From: Amblyornis subalaris
Taxonomy: Eukaryota > Chordata > Aves > Passeriformes > Ptilonorhynchidae
Assembly (NCBI GenBank): GCA_018881555.1
Contig: JACAXG010000081.1
Coordinates: 1,718,399 to 1,782,398, forward strand
Direction: 5' to 3'
DNA: 64,000 nt
Below are positions 46,623 through 57,536 of the stretch, piece by piece. Positions within the stretch are counted from its first letter, which is position 1. Each line of letters opens with the position of its first letter. The notes under the pieces are model-generated. The model did not search any database and was not told where the DNA came from. It was given only the letters and a program-made list of their open reading frames with translations. A program made the position numbers and the translations under genes.

Positions 46623-49600
46623 GAAAATGGAGCATTCGTCAGCAGTGCTGAGCTTATACAGGATCTGCCAGTCNTGCAATGTGTGGCCTTAATGCTCGCA
46701 GTTCCACTCTCCTCCCTGTGCTGACTGTGGAAATTGCAATCACAGTAACTGATTCCACCCAGGACACAGGAGAAAGCCTTTAACTTTTTCCAGAAGCTTT
46801 ATTGCCACAGTTCTCCTGGCTCTGGGGACTTTCTTACCNCAGCAGCAAGGAGGAAGCTCGAAAGCTCCAACAGAATGTTGTCGAGAGCAAGTAAACCAAA
46901 TGTTTATTTTTTTTTCTCTTTCCTATGTCAGCAATTAGTCACTAATTGTATCAGTCCCTCCAATGCATAATGAGCTGCATTATGTGGAGGTCGCTGTACT
47001 GACGTGGCAAGGGTGGAGCAAGGAGGTGTTGTCTGTCATCCGTGGCCGTTCTGCATCAGCCCACGGCCTCGTGGCCAGAAGGAGCTGTGCGGTGTCTGGG
47101 CTTTGCCTGTTTTTTTTGCAGTTCGGTGACACAGTCGTGCGTAGCAATTCTGACCCTGCAGCTGGCAGATAACTCTGCAGGAGCTGTGTGGGGCTNGTGG
47201 GGGTGCTGCCGGTGCCTGGCNGCTCTGACCTGCCTGGGCTCGGCGCTCGCTGCAGTCCGACAGCCGAGGGGCTGTTTGCTGCAGCCCCACGATAACCCTG
47301 CTGCAGTTTGTTGTCTTTGGCCGCAGGGCTCTGCTTTGGGAGTGCACTTTGAAAGGGAACTTCAAGAACTCTTGACTTGCTAGAATGAGAGAACTGGGCT
47401 TCCATCACTCCNCAGTAAACAGTCCCAGTTTAGAGCAGCACTTTCCCATTAGATACTGCTTTTCCTGTGCTACTAATCATCTAAATTTATAGATATGATT
47501 CNAAAATCTCTTTTTTGCTCTCCTTGTCTATTCTGATTTATAGTCTTAGGAAGTTGATGGAGGACGAGGGACTTTTCACACAGTTTTGCATTCTGGGCAC
47601 CTTCAGTTCTTCATCTTAGCTCGTTACAGCTGTTCTGATTCAGAATACTTTTAACAAAGCCTCCAGTTTTACTGTTTGCTAAACAATATTTGTGGCTAAA
47701 AATTTTTTATAATTGTTGTCAGTTGACGTAAAAGCTCTTGAAAAAATTGTGCAAAATCTGTCTGCTTGTTTTTTTACTACTTTAATAGGAAAATGTTTTT
47801 CATGGCTTTCTGAAAAGTATTCTGAACCTTGTGTGAGAAAACAGAATAAAGACCTTGGGTTTTACATTTACAGGTTTGATATAGTGGACATTGTCTAGCA
47901 AATTGAACACACTCTTTTGTTATTTCCCATTTGAGCAGCTCTTTCCTGTGTCCAGCACGTTCCACCCCACTTAAAATGCCATCTCATGGTGTCTAAAGGC
48001 TTGGAATGCACATGTTTTTAGAAATTTGGGCTCGAGTCTCTGTGAAGAGCCTAGAACCAAAGCAATCCTTTGCAGCTGGTGACACGAACACTTTTCCCTT
48101 CCCTTTTCCTGCTGGGCATCATCAATCCAAAAAGAAAATGAATAGAGCTTTANTGTTACCGCAACAGATCAAAGTGAACTTTGGAATGAGTGCACAGTTT
48201 AACTCCTAAATGAGACAAGTTCTGTACTAATTAGGACCTGTAATAAAAGGCTTGTTATTTATTGCTTAATAGAGCTGTCACCAGGGAGTTGGGGTTGTGC
48301 ACGCTCCTTCCTTCCTTCCACAGCTTAACTTGTTCTCAGAGTTGGACTCCGCGCAGTAGGGTTGGAATGCAACCAACTCAAATGATTCAAGAGGAAAAAG
48401 GGAAACGGAACAAAATCCCCAGAGGATCCATCTGATCAGTAACAACAGCAGATGTGTTTTCCACTGAGATGCCACGAGCATCTGCGCCCTGTTCATCTGA
48501 GGCCAAAGGCATTACCTGGGCNGAGGTTACTGCAGAGCTGCGTGAGTCACTTCTCCACGTGTTGGATCACAACCTCGAGGGCAGCATCTTGCTAAACGCC
48601 TGACGAGGGCCACGGTGTGTGCTGCATTATGTAAATAGGGGCGATAAAAAAAGAGGCAATCCGTGAGTCAGTGCACTCGGTACAGGCTTGCCTTTTCCAG
48701 GCAGAAGGAGCCTTCACACAGTCACTGGAGCTCAGCACCACTTTGCAGANTAGCTCTGGTGGGGTTTGTGCTGGAACTGGCTGGCAATATTCTATTTAAA
48801 AGCCGTGTGTGCCTAAGCAATGCTTCAAAAGAAAAAGCCATTTGCATTTAAAGCAGAAATCCTTTCCACTGATTTAGACGTGAGCAGTTTTGAATGGTTT
48901 TCTTTTTTTTNNTTTTGGTGTAAAGCAAGAAAAATTTGTCCTCCAGAACAGCTTGTCAGAAACACAACAGAAGAACCTCCTACTCCATCCCAGTGACTTT
49001 AATTGTCAGGTTGGAGTGTCCCCATCACTCAGGCAGCAAAGATGCACAGNAAAACTTGGCAGCTTCACTGTTCCTCTTCATGTCTCGGAGAGTTTAGGGA
49101 AACCCTCCAAAAGCTATGAATTTCTGGTTCCATTGGGAAGTATTTGGTGTTTGAACTCTGGAAGGACACAAGGAAAACTCAAATACTGAGGAATTGCTAA
49201 GTAGGTTGTTGAAGTAAAAACAATCATTGCAGGAACAGTTATCACTGGGAGGATAAGGACTAAATATTTTATCTGGTAATTTGAGGACAGTGCCTGGGGT
49301 CTGCTATAAAATTGAGCACACAGGAAGGTGATCCTCTGATCCTCTTTAACACCAACCCCACCAAAGAACACCCATTTTTCTAACGAGGTATTGGTCCTGT
49401 CAGGATTCCCTTCTGCTGTCTAAAACCAATGGATGATGTCTCCTGGCCAGATTAGAAGCTGGATAATTCTGTCTTGTATTTTCTTAGTTTCAGCCCCGTG
49501 CCCAGGAGTTCTGGATTGTTTTCTCTATGTATTGAACGGCTGTATAGTGGTTATTNCATATTTTATTCTGCTTTGGGCTACATTCAGTGTTCCTTAGACT

Positions 49601-51420
49601 TTGCTAATTCCTTTTCACTTTCTAAAGGAGCTTGGTTGAAGGCTGAGACTGAAGTGTCAATGTACAATCCTCGATGGTTTTACTGACCAAGTGCTGGGAT
49701 TCAGGACTGCATGTCAGCTCCAATGATTTATATCATGCTAGAGATACCAGAACATTTGTAGGCACAGAGACACTGANTTTTCCAGAGCAGAGAACTCCTT
49801 AGGAAGACAGACTGGGAAAAGTGAAAATACAACACACAGTGATTCCAAGCCCTGCAAGCAAATTCCCCGCGTGGTTTTAATTGCTCTCATGAAACGTGTT
49901 GCTTACTAAAGACGAGCTGGCAAGGGCGTGGCTGCTCCTTAATTGCGTGTTTGAACAAGGGATTAGAGAGTGGAGCAGCAGTGTCATGTAGGGGATGAAA
50001 GGAGACTGGGAGACAGCACGACTGTTACATAAACCACCTCTTCTCTGTCAGCGTCAACATTTCCTGTCTGTATTGCAGCTGAAGTGAAAATAATCTCCCA
50101 GGCCCAGTGAAGTGCAACCTGGTGCAGGTCTAGGCGTTACAATGGGCTTTGTGGCATTCNCAGCTTTTGGCATCCACTCAGCAGTGGGAATGACTGGGTA
50201 ACCTGTGGGATTTCAGACGTGTTGTTGCCAGCCCCCCCNGCATTCCCCCTCAACAAAAAGCCCCACCAAACTAATAACAGCAGTGATGAGAGGNTGAGTC
50301 CCATGCTGGGCGATCAAACTGATTATGATCCATCTCTGCAGAGATTGATCTGTTCTCCTCCAGGCAAAGTTTAACCTTCACTCCTTAATCAGACTCACTG
50401 AGCAGGAGTGAAATTGTGGGTGTCAGGCATGTGGCATTTGGCTAAAGGTGAAACCAAATTGATCTGATTTGCTTTTTAAATATGAGGATCTTGCTTTTCT
50501 TTCCTCAGAATCTAAAGAGAATTTCAGATTCTTGTAATAGCGACTATGCAATTCTTCCAATAAAACTGCTTCAGAGCAGTCCCTCTAGTCGGTCTTATTT
50601 TATAGGAAGTAGCTTTCCTTTTTCTAAGTCATAATTGNTTTTGATCCTTATATTTAGAAGTAAGGCTTTAAGAAGAAATGCAGGCACTTCATCTTTAGGG
50701 AAGCAGTTGGCTGTCACACTCGTATNTGTAATTAAACTTTGTAGGCCTCTTAAACAGTCGGAAGAGAATTCAGCACACAGTGAGCAGCACTTGTTTCCAG
50801 AGCAGTGGAAAAGCTGTNGGTACCAGAGGCACTCTTGGGAAGTGCAGAGTGCTGTGAGTGAGCAGTTAAAGTTGAACAAAGTTGGTTTATAGAAATCCCT
50901 CCTCCCAGGTTTGTCAGTTATTGTCACCTTACACAAACACTGAGCAGGGTTATCGGGTCCAGTCCAGAACTCTCCATGCAGAGCTACACTCTTGACTCAT
51001 CAGACATAGATTCTAATGCAGCTATTACAAATGAAAGTAACTTATCCTGATATGGATGGTCATATTTGGATGACATATGGATGTCACTCTTTNGATACAG
51101 CAGAAGCAAAGCAGAATAAGCTGACTTGGGTGCCTTTAGCAGCGTTTCAGCANGGTGAGTTGAGCTGAGATGTCACCTGGCCCTTGAGCCCCTCACCCCT
51201 TCTCTTGCAGTTGTGGTCTAGATTTGATCACCTGAGATCTTGCTCNGAACCCAGCAAGTTCTTGCTGGACAGTTAGGTCCTGCAATTGTTTTCTTCTTTC
51301 TTTAAATCACATCAGCAAACAGATTTCCCCCTCTGCTCTGCTGTGTGACCCCTTGGTGTGATCTGCTGGAATTGCCATCAGTCTGTGGAAGGAATGACAG
51401 CTCCCAAAATTGCTTTAATA
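46623..51420. other. Intergenic, mostly unclassified
   Basis: No exon or interspersed repeat recognised. Two identical CGTGAGTCA sequences, which contain the AP-1 motif, lie at 48541-48549 and 48662-48670. Confidence 0.6.
48543..48670. promoter_or_regulatory. Pair of AP-1 motifs
   Basis: TGAGTCA occurs at 48543-48549 and 48664-48670, both preceded by CG, in a stretch with more CpG than its surroundings. NGF is known to respond to AP-1, but any link here is inference. Confidence 0.25.
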
Positions 51421-51421
51421 G

Positions 51422-51725
51422 TCATGGAAACCCTGACTGGTTTGGGTTGGAAGGACCTTTGGGATCATTTTGTTCCAACTTCCTGCCATGGGCAGGGACA
51501 CCTTCCACTCTCCCAGGTTGCTCCAAGCCCCGTCCAACCTGGCCTTGGACACTTCCAGGGATGGGGCAGCCACAACTTTTCTGGGCAACCTGTGCCAGAG
51601 CCTCCCCTCCCTCACAGGGAAAAATTTCTTCCCAATATCTAATCTAAATCTACCCTCCTCCAGTTTGAAGCCATTCCCCCTTGTGCTATCACAAAATGTC
51701 CTTGTACCAAGTNCCTCTCCAGCTT
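51422..51725 (-). mobile_element. CR1 LINE fragment, minus orientation
   Basis: It opens TCATGGAAACCCTGACTGGT, then GGGTTGGAAGGACCTTTGGG, and continues to CCATTCCCCCTTGTGCTATC. Nearest CR1 copy to the 3' side of NGF. Confidence 0.92.
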
Positions 51726-53570
51726 TCCCTGGGAAGAAAGTCATCACTTTCAGGGCTTTTTGAAGAAATGCCAAGTCTTACACGTGTCAGGAATTACCAA
51801 ATGCATTGGGAAGACACTTTCAATTGCAATTCTGTTATGTCGGTGGTAAAATAATGTCAGGCTCCATAAACCTGGCAGTCCTGAGTGAGCAGCAGCTCCA
51901 TATTTCTCTAGTCCCATTGTGTCAGATACGGGAAAGAGCAGATCTAAAGCAATTTGTTACTGTGCTCCATGGCTTTAAGGCCACTGAAGAGCACAGGTGG
52001 GACCCTGCTCCAATTCCATGTTTTCCTTTGCCTCAGAACACTGTGTCACTGATCTCCATCCCTCCTGTGATGATGACAGGGAGGTGGCTGCCACTGCTCC
52101 TGCATTCTGCTGCTGTGTCAGGGCACCTGATACCTTTATGATTGCACTCAAAGTACTCTTGGCCTTCCTTGCCTCCTCCTGCTCCAGAACGAGTTGTCAT
52201 TTGGAGGATCNGGAGCCTGCCTTCTCCTTGACCTTTCAGAGAAGTGATTATTCATGAAAATATTGCAAATATGTTGTTCTGGAGAGAGCCAAACGTTCTC
52301 ACCGGGACACTGCTGCCCCACACCATAAAAGCTTACTGGAGGGGGGTGAAAATTGGCATAGCAGTGATGGTCAGGAGTGGTCTCTGTGCCTTCCAGGTCA
52401 CACAGACTGGCACTGTCCCGCCAGGAAGNGCCTCATGCCTGGGTTGGGATAATNCCACTGGCACTGTGTTACCCCAGCACGTTTTCTCTGGAGATCTGCT
52501 GCCCTGCTGTGCTTACGTGGAGGAAGCAAATGTCAGCTCTGCTTTCTGCACTAAAGAGAGAACCGTGCGGGAGGGAAGGNGAGGGCGGCTGTGCCCTCTA
52601 GGATTTGGAAGGGACCGAGCTGAAAAGCTTTGGTGGTGTTTGTTTTGAAACAGTTTCTGCAATGGGGAACAGCTGCTCTTCCAAGGGAAACAACGAGAGA
52701 ATCTGCAGCTTTTGGAGTGTGCGGTGGAACGCCCAACACAGGCCTGGGGCTCCACCGGGTAATTCTGGACGTTGACGTCCCCAACACGCAGAAATTTTGA
52801 GCACAGGGTTATTCTGGGTCCTTGCTAAAACACAGCCTCAGTGATGTTTTTTATATTTATTCTTTAATTTTATTCTATCAAGCATGAAAAGACTTGCTCC
52901 TATGTCAGGTCCCCATTACCAGGATACCAGCTTGAGAGAATGATTAAATTTGAATTATGTAAATATATTGACATTTGTAATCCCATCACTCTAATATAGC
53001 TCTGAAGTAATGAGCTGTAAATTACCATTTTAACACAAAAATACACATTTTGAGATTCTATTGTTGTGCTGACAAATGTTCCAAGATAATTCAGAATGGA
53101 TTATTTTTGCAATGAAAATAGTTTGGCAATTCTAAAATATGGACTAAAGGTCTTACTTAGAAATTGATCTGGTAACAATGAAGAACTAGTGTTTCTACCA
53201 GGTCTTCACTAAGATGATTAATTATATATGACTAATACCTTTATGGATAATTAGTAACACTGGAAGCAAGTTTTGCAAGTCCTATTTCATTCTCTTGGTA
53301 TTTGGACAAAAAAATTTCAATTTAAAATAAACCTACAATAAACTGGCAGGATTTCTGAGGGACATTTTCTTGTGGGAGAGAGGAATATGTGTGAAAAACA
53401 TTTTCTTTTTGCGGGAAGCTTGTTCAATGGCCCTGTGAACGCTTCAGAGTTGTAGAATNTCAGTGTCCATAAAGACTGGGAAGAAAATTAACCTGGAGAC
53501 GAAAANGAACGTCTTTTTGAAGAGCTCCGCCAGTAAATAAATTACAAAACACCACAGGTTTCCAAAAGAG
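51726..53570. other. Intergenic flank 3' of NGF
   Basis: The left part is ordinary unique sequence. The part from about 52830 to 53400 is AT-rich. No exon or repeat recognised. Confidence 0.6.
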
Positions 53571-53576
53571 TTTAAT
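53571..53576 (-). terminator. NGF: NGF polyadenylation signal ATTAAA
   Basis: ATTAAA on the minus strand, 112 bp past the stop codon. No canonical AATAAA occurs between it and the stop. Cleavage would be expected some 10-30 nt further, near 53545-53560. Confidence 0.65.
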
Positions 53577-53687
53577 AAATAATGAGGTTCTTTCTGTACT
53601 GTATAAACTATAAATATACCATGCAGTCCTTTATAACTTAAAATAATTTACAGGCTGAGGTAGGGGGGTCGGAGGGTGCTGGCGCGC
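53571..53687 (-). other. NGF: NGF 3' UTR, AU-rich
   Basis: Directly after the stop codon. The minus strand reads CCTGTAAATTATTTTAAGTT and later GGACTGCATGGTATATTTAT, closely resembling the human NGF 3' UTR as remembered. ATTTA pentamers occur at 53611-53615 and 53576-53580, the latter inside ATTATTTATT. AU-rich elements of this kind usually shorten mRNA life. Confidence 0.8.
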
Positions 53688-54404
53688 TCAGGGCCTGGCC
53701 GCCTTCCTGCTGAGCACGCACACGCAGGCGGTGTCGATGCGGATGAACCTCCAGGCCGCCTGCTTGCCCTCCATGGTCAGGGCCTTGACGAAGGTGTGGG
53801 TGGTGGTGCAGTACGAGTTCCAGTGCTTGGCGTCGATCCCGCGGCACCCGCCCGACACCGGCTTGGGGTCCCTGCACTTGGTCTCGAAAAAGTACTGCTT
53901 GAAGACGTTGTTGTTGATGTTGACCTCGCCCAGCACCGTCACCTCCTTGCCCTTGATGTCGGTGGCCGTGGTTTTGTCCCCGACCCACATGCTGACGCTG
54001 TCGCACACCGAGAACTCCCCGCGGTGCAGCACGGGGTGCGTGCTCCTCCTGCTCCTGGCGGTCCTGTTGAGAGCACCCCCGCCGCCGAGAAATCCCAAAT
54101 TCCGCCCCTGCCCGGCCGCCGGCGGGGGCTGCGTGCTGAACAGCACCCGGGGCGAGCGGAAACGCCGCTTCCGAAAGATTTTGGGGTCCACGGTGATGTT
54201 TACGGCCTCTCTCCCGCCGAGGGTCCGCGTGGCGTGGCCGTGGGACGTCTGCGGAGCTGCCTCGGGAATGCGGTGTCGGTCGCTCCGGGTATTGAGCANG
54301 GAGCGTTCTGCAGGATACTCCGGTGGAGCATTGTCCTCTGACTTGGGAGCTGCCTGTGTGCCGATCAAAAAAGCTACAGTCAGAGTGTAGAACAGCATGG
54401 GCAT
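53688..54404 (-). CDS. NGF: Nerve growth factor, complete prepro frame in one exon
   Basis: 717 nt encode 238 residues plus TGA (human prepro-NGF has 241). The start ATG at 54402-54404 gives [15 protein letters not shown], a signal peptide ending near residue 18. The frame is open 19 codons further upstream, but a splice acceptor (TTCTAG) lies 11 nt before the ATG. The pro-region has sequons at N69 and N113, an internal basic site RKRR (78-81) and the final furin site RSRR (117-120). Mature NGF is residues 121-238 (118 residues), starting [16 protein letters not shown], with the six cystine-knot cysteines at 134, 177, 187, 199, 227 and 229. The mature part is almost the same as remembered chicken NGF. 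It is a secreted homodimer acting through TrkA and p75NTR on sensory and sympathetic neurons. One N makes residue 36 ambiguous (Met, Leu or Val). Confidence 0.98.
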   Translation of the reverse strand: MPMLFYTLTVAFLIGTQAAPKSEDNAPPEYPAERSXLNTRSDRHRIPEAAPQTSHGHATRTLGGREAVNITVDPKIFRKRRFRSPRVLFSTQPPPAAGQGRNLGFLGGGGALNRTARSRRSTHPVLHRGEFSVCDSVSMWVGDKTTATDIKGKEVTVLGEVNINNNVFKQYFFETKCRDPKPVSGGCRGIDAKHWNSYCTTTHTFVKALTMEGKQAAWRFIRIDTACVCVLSRKAARP

Positions 54405-54415
54405 TACGTTACGAC
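54405..54415 (-). other. NGF: 5' UTR part of the NGF coding exon
   Basis: Eleven bases between the TTCTAG acceptor and the ATG. They read GTCGTAACGTA, parallel to the human GTGCATAGCGTA before its ATG. Confidence 0.7.
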
Positions 54416-57408
54416 CTAGAACGAGAGAGAAAGGCACTGTTACTGCGAGCCGGGCGGGCACAGACCGCTGCCGTTGCTGGCCATAAATTTATCGGATACC
54501 CGGGATCATACGGATTTCATCAGGTATTCATGTGGGTGCCAGATGTTGTTCTTCCGGAAGAGCTCATTCAGACAGCATAAATGTTCTTAATAAAGCGAGA
54601 ACATTAGAAAATAATAGCTAGATTATTATTAATTCCTCTGGTATTTGTTGTTAGAGCACTGTTTATGAAGCACTTGTTTGGTGTTATTAATGTGGAGACC
54701 ATATGGCGACAGCATGTTCCCAGGAGTCAGATCTCCAGTGATTTTTGCAGCAACCTTTTTGGCCAGGGCCGGTCTCTTGGCTGCAGAGGAGTGNAAGCAG
54801 AAGCAGTCCCTTGGCTGAAACAGCTGTCCATTCCCTAAACTTGTCTGCAGAGGTGTCCTTGGGGCTACAGAGGGGGCCACCAAGCCAGTACCTCGTGCNG
54901 TTATCACACCCTCAGCAGTCACACCTGCCTGCCACGTGGCCAGGCCCCACCGCTGGCTGCCTCAGCAGCCTCCAGCAGCTCCCAGCTATTCCATCTGCCC
55001 TTTCAGGACACACCACTTGCTGATTTGGGGCAGACAAAGCCCAGGCTCCTTCCTCAAAGAGCTCAGGTATCCACGTCACAAGGGCAAATGGGATTTTTCC
55101 ACAGTCAAGGGCAGACATGGGTATTATATGGGAGCACCGTGGGTGTCAGGCCTCCTCTACATTGGCACCTTCAGTACAGCAAAGCTAAAACCATTGTGGC
55201 CAAAGCACCGGGAATTCTGGACGGGGAAACACCTGCCTTTTTTCAGAATGCCACGAGCAGGAACTCCCCAGAAGTCCCTGCAGAGCAGATGCAGTGCCAG
55301 TGCTGGTCCTCCTTCCGTCCAGAGGATATGCACATCTGTTTGGGCGTGGAAAAGTGCAAGCCAAACGTCTAAACCTTTGCTAAGGCCCATTTGATGCTGG
55401 GAGACCAGCAGCAGTAATACCTCGTTTGGGCAGCTACCATGTGCTGACTAATTCAGCCACATGTTGGGAATAAGAGACGTTCAAAAACGCTCTGGAATGG
55501 CAGTGAAGGGCAGACATTGTACTTCCTCTGTAAAGACTTATTAAGCAGAGACAGGGTATAAACAGAAAAGCCCGAGTGAGGCTCCTCCCCGTCTCTTTGC
55601 CTTGTTTTCCTGACATGTCTCAGCTGGCCCCGAGCTCCGCCGTGTCCGGCCAGCAGGCAGGGAGCCCCAAAGCCACTGGACAAACAGGGTTTTGTACAAG
55701 AGGAATCGGGCTCTGCAGTTCCACTGTGATTTCCCAGCATGTCTTAATGTTTTTGCTGGGTGTGGGTCAATTATTGTTGCAGTTCCCCTTCTCTGTGGAG
55801 CTTTCTCAGATTAGAATCCCAAGCAGCGCTAAAGGACTGAACCAGGGTGCTCTGCCAGAGCACAGTCCTGTGGAAAATGCAGAACAACCCTAAGATGTCC
55901 CATAGGATCTCGTGTGTCTTATCTCGGACAGGAGCTGGAATGACATAAACAGCAGGGTTTGTGCAGGGCTGAGCAAACACTTAGGAAAGCAGCAGGAGAT
56001 GCCAAGTGAAGGTAGTGACAGAGGAGGGTGGAGAAGCAGAGCCTGAATTGAGGGGAGGAATGAAGAGAAAGGCCAAAAGCCACGTGAGCACTTGTCTGTG
56101 CAACAGTTGGGCTGGAGGAACTGGGGACAAAATGATGACGAGGAGGGTCAAATCTTTGTCACAGAGAAAATCCTTGCTGTTCCAAAGCCACTTTAGTTTG
56201 CTGAAAGCGAGGCTGAGGGTTGCTGCTTTCCCACGTGCTGCTCGTGCTGGAGCACTCGTCATCCTCTGTATATGGAAACAGAGCTGGGTGTAGCTCAGAG
56301 CTTGGCTGGGCAGCATCCAGAGAGTAACCCCTTGTTCTACAACCAAATCAAAGTCAGATGGTTCATTACATCTCTAAAGAGTTCGCTTTCTGTGCTGGTT
56401 TCCCGACAGAAATGTTAATGGGAAAGGTTTGCAGAACAAAATCCAGGCACAATTTAGCCATGCCAACAGCAGCCTCAACCTATTGTGTTTATGCATAAAC
56501 CCCTTTTTTATTATTTCCTTCTATAGGAAAGCAACGTTGCAATGTCAGCACAGAGCTGGTTCTGGTTTTGTGCTATATCAGATTTGCTGCTCTAAAATGC
56601 AGCTAGATTTATCTCCCTTCTCTGGGTTTCTTGTGTTGCATGTGCTGAGGTTTTTGAAAAGCAGAAAGGTCTTGCCTGCTTGCCTTTTTTCTTTCATTGC
56701 CTTGTATTTCCTATCCTTGTGCTAAATCATTCTGTGGAGTGTGGCCCAAACACAAACAGAATGTATTTGGGATATGTGGTGGTTTTTCTGAAGATTCAAA
56801 ATTGAATCTTTTCATCAATTATCGAGTTAGTGGAGAATAGAAAGTGACAGATTAAAAAAGTGGACTAGATGACAACAGAGGCAAGAGAAGTTAACATTTA
56901 GAGAATAATCGTGCCTTGGGCTGTGAGGATTGTGGACTCTTGCTGGCACATGCCAGCAGGCTATTTTGGGGTGTTGGACAGGACTCTGAGGAACCTGGTC
57001 TAGTGGAAGGTGTCCCTGCCCNTGGCACAGGNTTGGAACAAGATGAACTTTAAGGTCCCTTCCAACCCAAACCATTTTGGGATTCTCTGATTCTCTGTCT
57101 AAACTTTGTCACATAATTAGTGATTAGAGCCCTTCATGGTGCTTTCTAGAGATGCTCACAGTGGGTGCCACGTGCAGCCACCTGAACCTGCAGGGGATGT
57201 GCAGCTGCCAGTTCCAGGGCTGGTGGTCCATGGATGTGTGACGNGAACACAGGCCACAAAGTTTATCGCAGGCATTTTGATGCCAAAATTACAAAAACTG
57301 TATAGATACCAATCCTGTGTCATTTAAACCCTGCCTGTGGCGTGGCTGCTGTGTGAGCCGGCTCACGGGTGACTCGAGGCTGCTGTGGGCAGCGGGTGCT
57401 GTGCTTAC
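54416..57408 (-). other. NGF intron before the coding exon
   Basis: About 3 kb, with the acceptor CTCGTTCTAG at the low end and the proposed donor GTAAGC at the high end. It contains one CR1 fragment at 56972-57098. The rest is unclassified. A CpG-rich collar extends slightly upstream of the coding exon. Confidence 0.5.
56972..57098 (+). mobile_element. Short CR1 tail, plus orientation
   Basis: From GTTGGACAGGACTCTGAGGA through CTAGTGGAAGGTGTCCCTGC to the CTTCCAACCCAAACCATTTT tail. Antisense to NGF. Confidence 0.9.
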
Positions 57409-57536
57409 CTCTGAGTGAACTGCACGAAGAACTGCTCCCCCAGCGAGGTCCTTATTTCATCCAGAGCTGAGCCGGGCTGGGCTGCTCCTTGCCATGGGGC
57501 CCTGCTAAGCCTGCCAGCTGCGTGTGCTGTGGGTCA
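57409..57536 (-). other. NGF: Probable NGF 5' UTR exon with upstream ORFs
   Basis: On the minus strand a segment with acceptor CTGCTCCTAG (ending at 57537) and donor CAGAG|GTAAGC (exon end 57409) resembles the human NGF leader exon. Shared pieces from memory are GGCTCAGCTC, GGACC, GGGAGCAG and the CACTCAGAG end (human CACTGAG). In the frame that would join the NGF ORF there is an in-frame TAA and no ATG after it, so this exon adds no coding sequence to NGF. It holds a 12-codon upstream ORF (57457-57495) whose TGA overlaps the ATG of a two-codon upstream ORF, ATG AAA TAA (57452-57460). The upper boundary is the less certain one. Confidence 0.45.

Noticed and set aside
52591..52604. Minus-strand CTCF-like motif near NGF
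   Set aside because: It matches the right half of the core but differs at the first three positions, which is too weak to report as a site.
54405..54461. Upstream in-frame extension of NGF by 19 residues
   Set aside because: A splice acceptor lies 11 nt before the accepted ATG, so most of the extension is intron, and MPMLFYTL aligns with known NGF starts.
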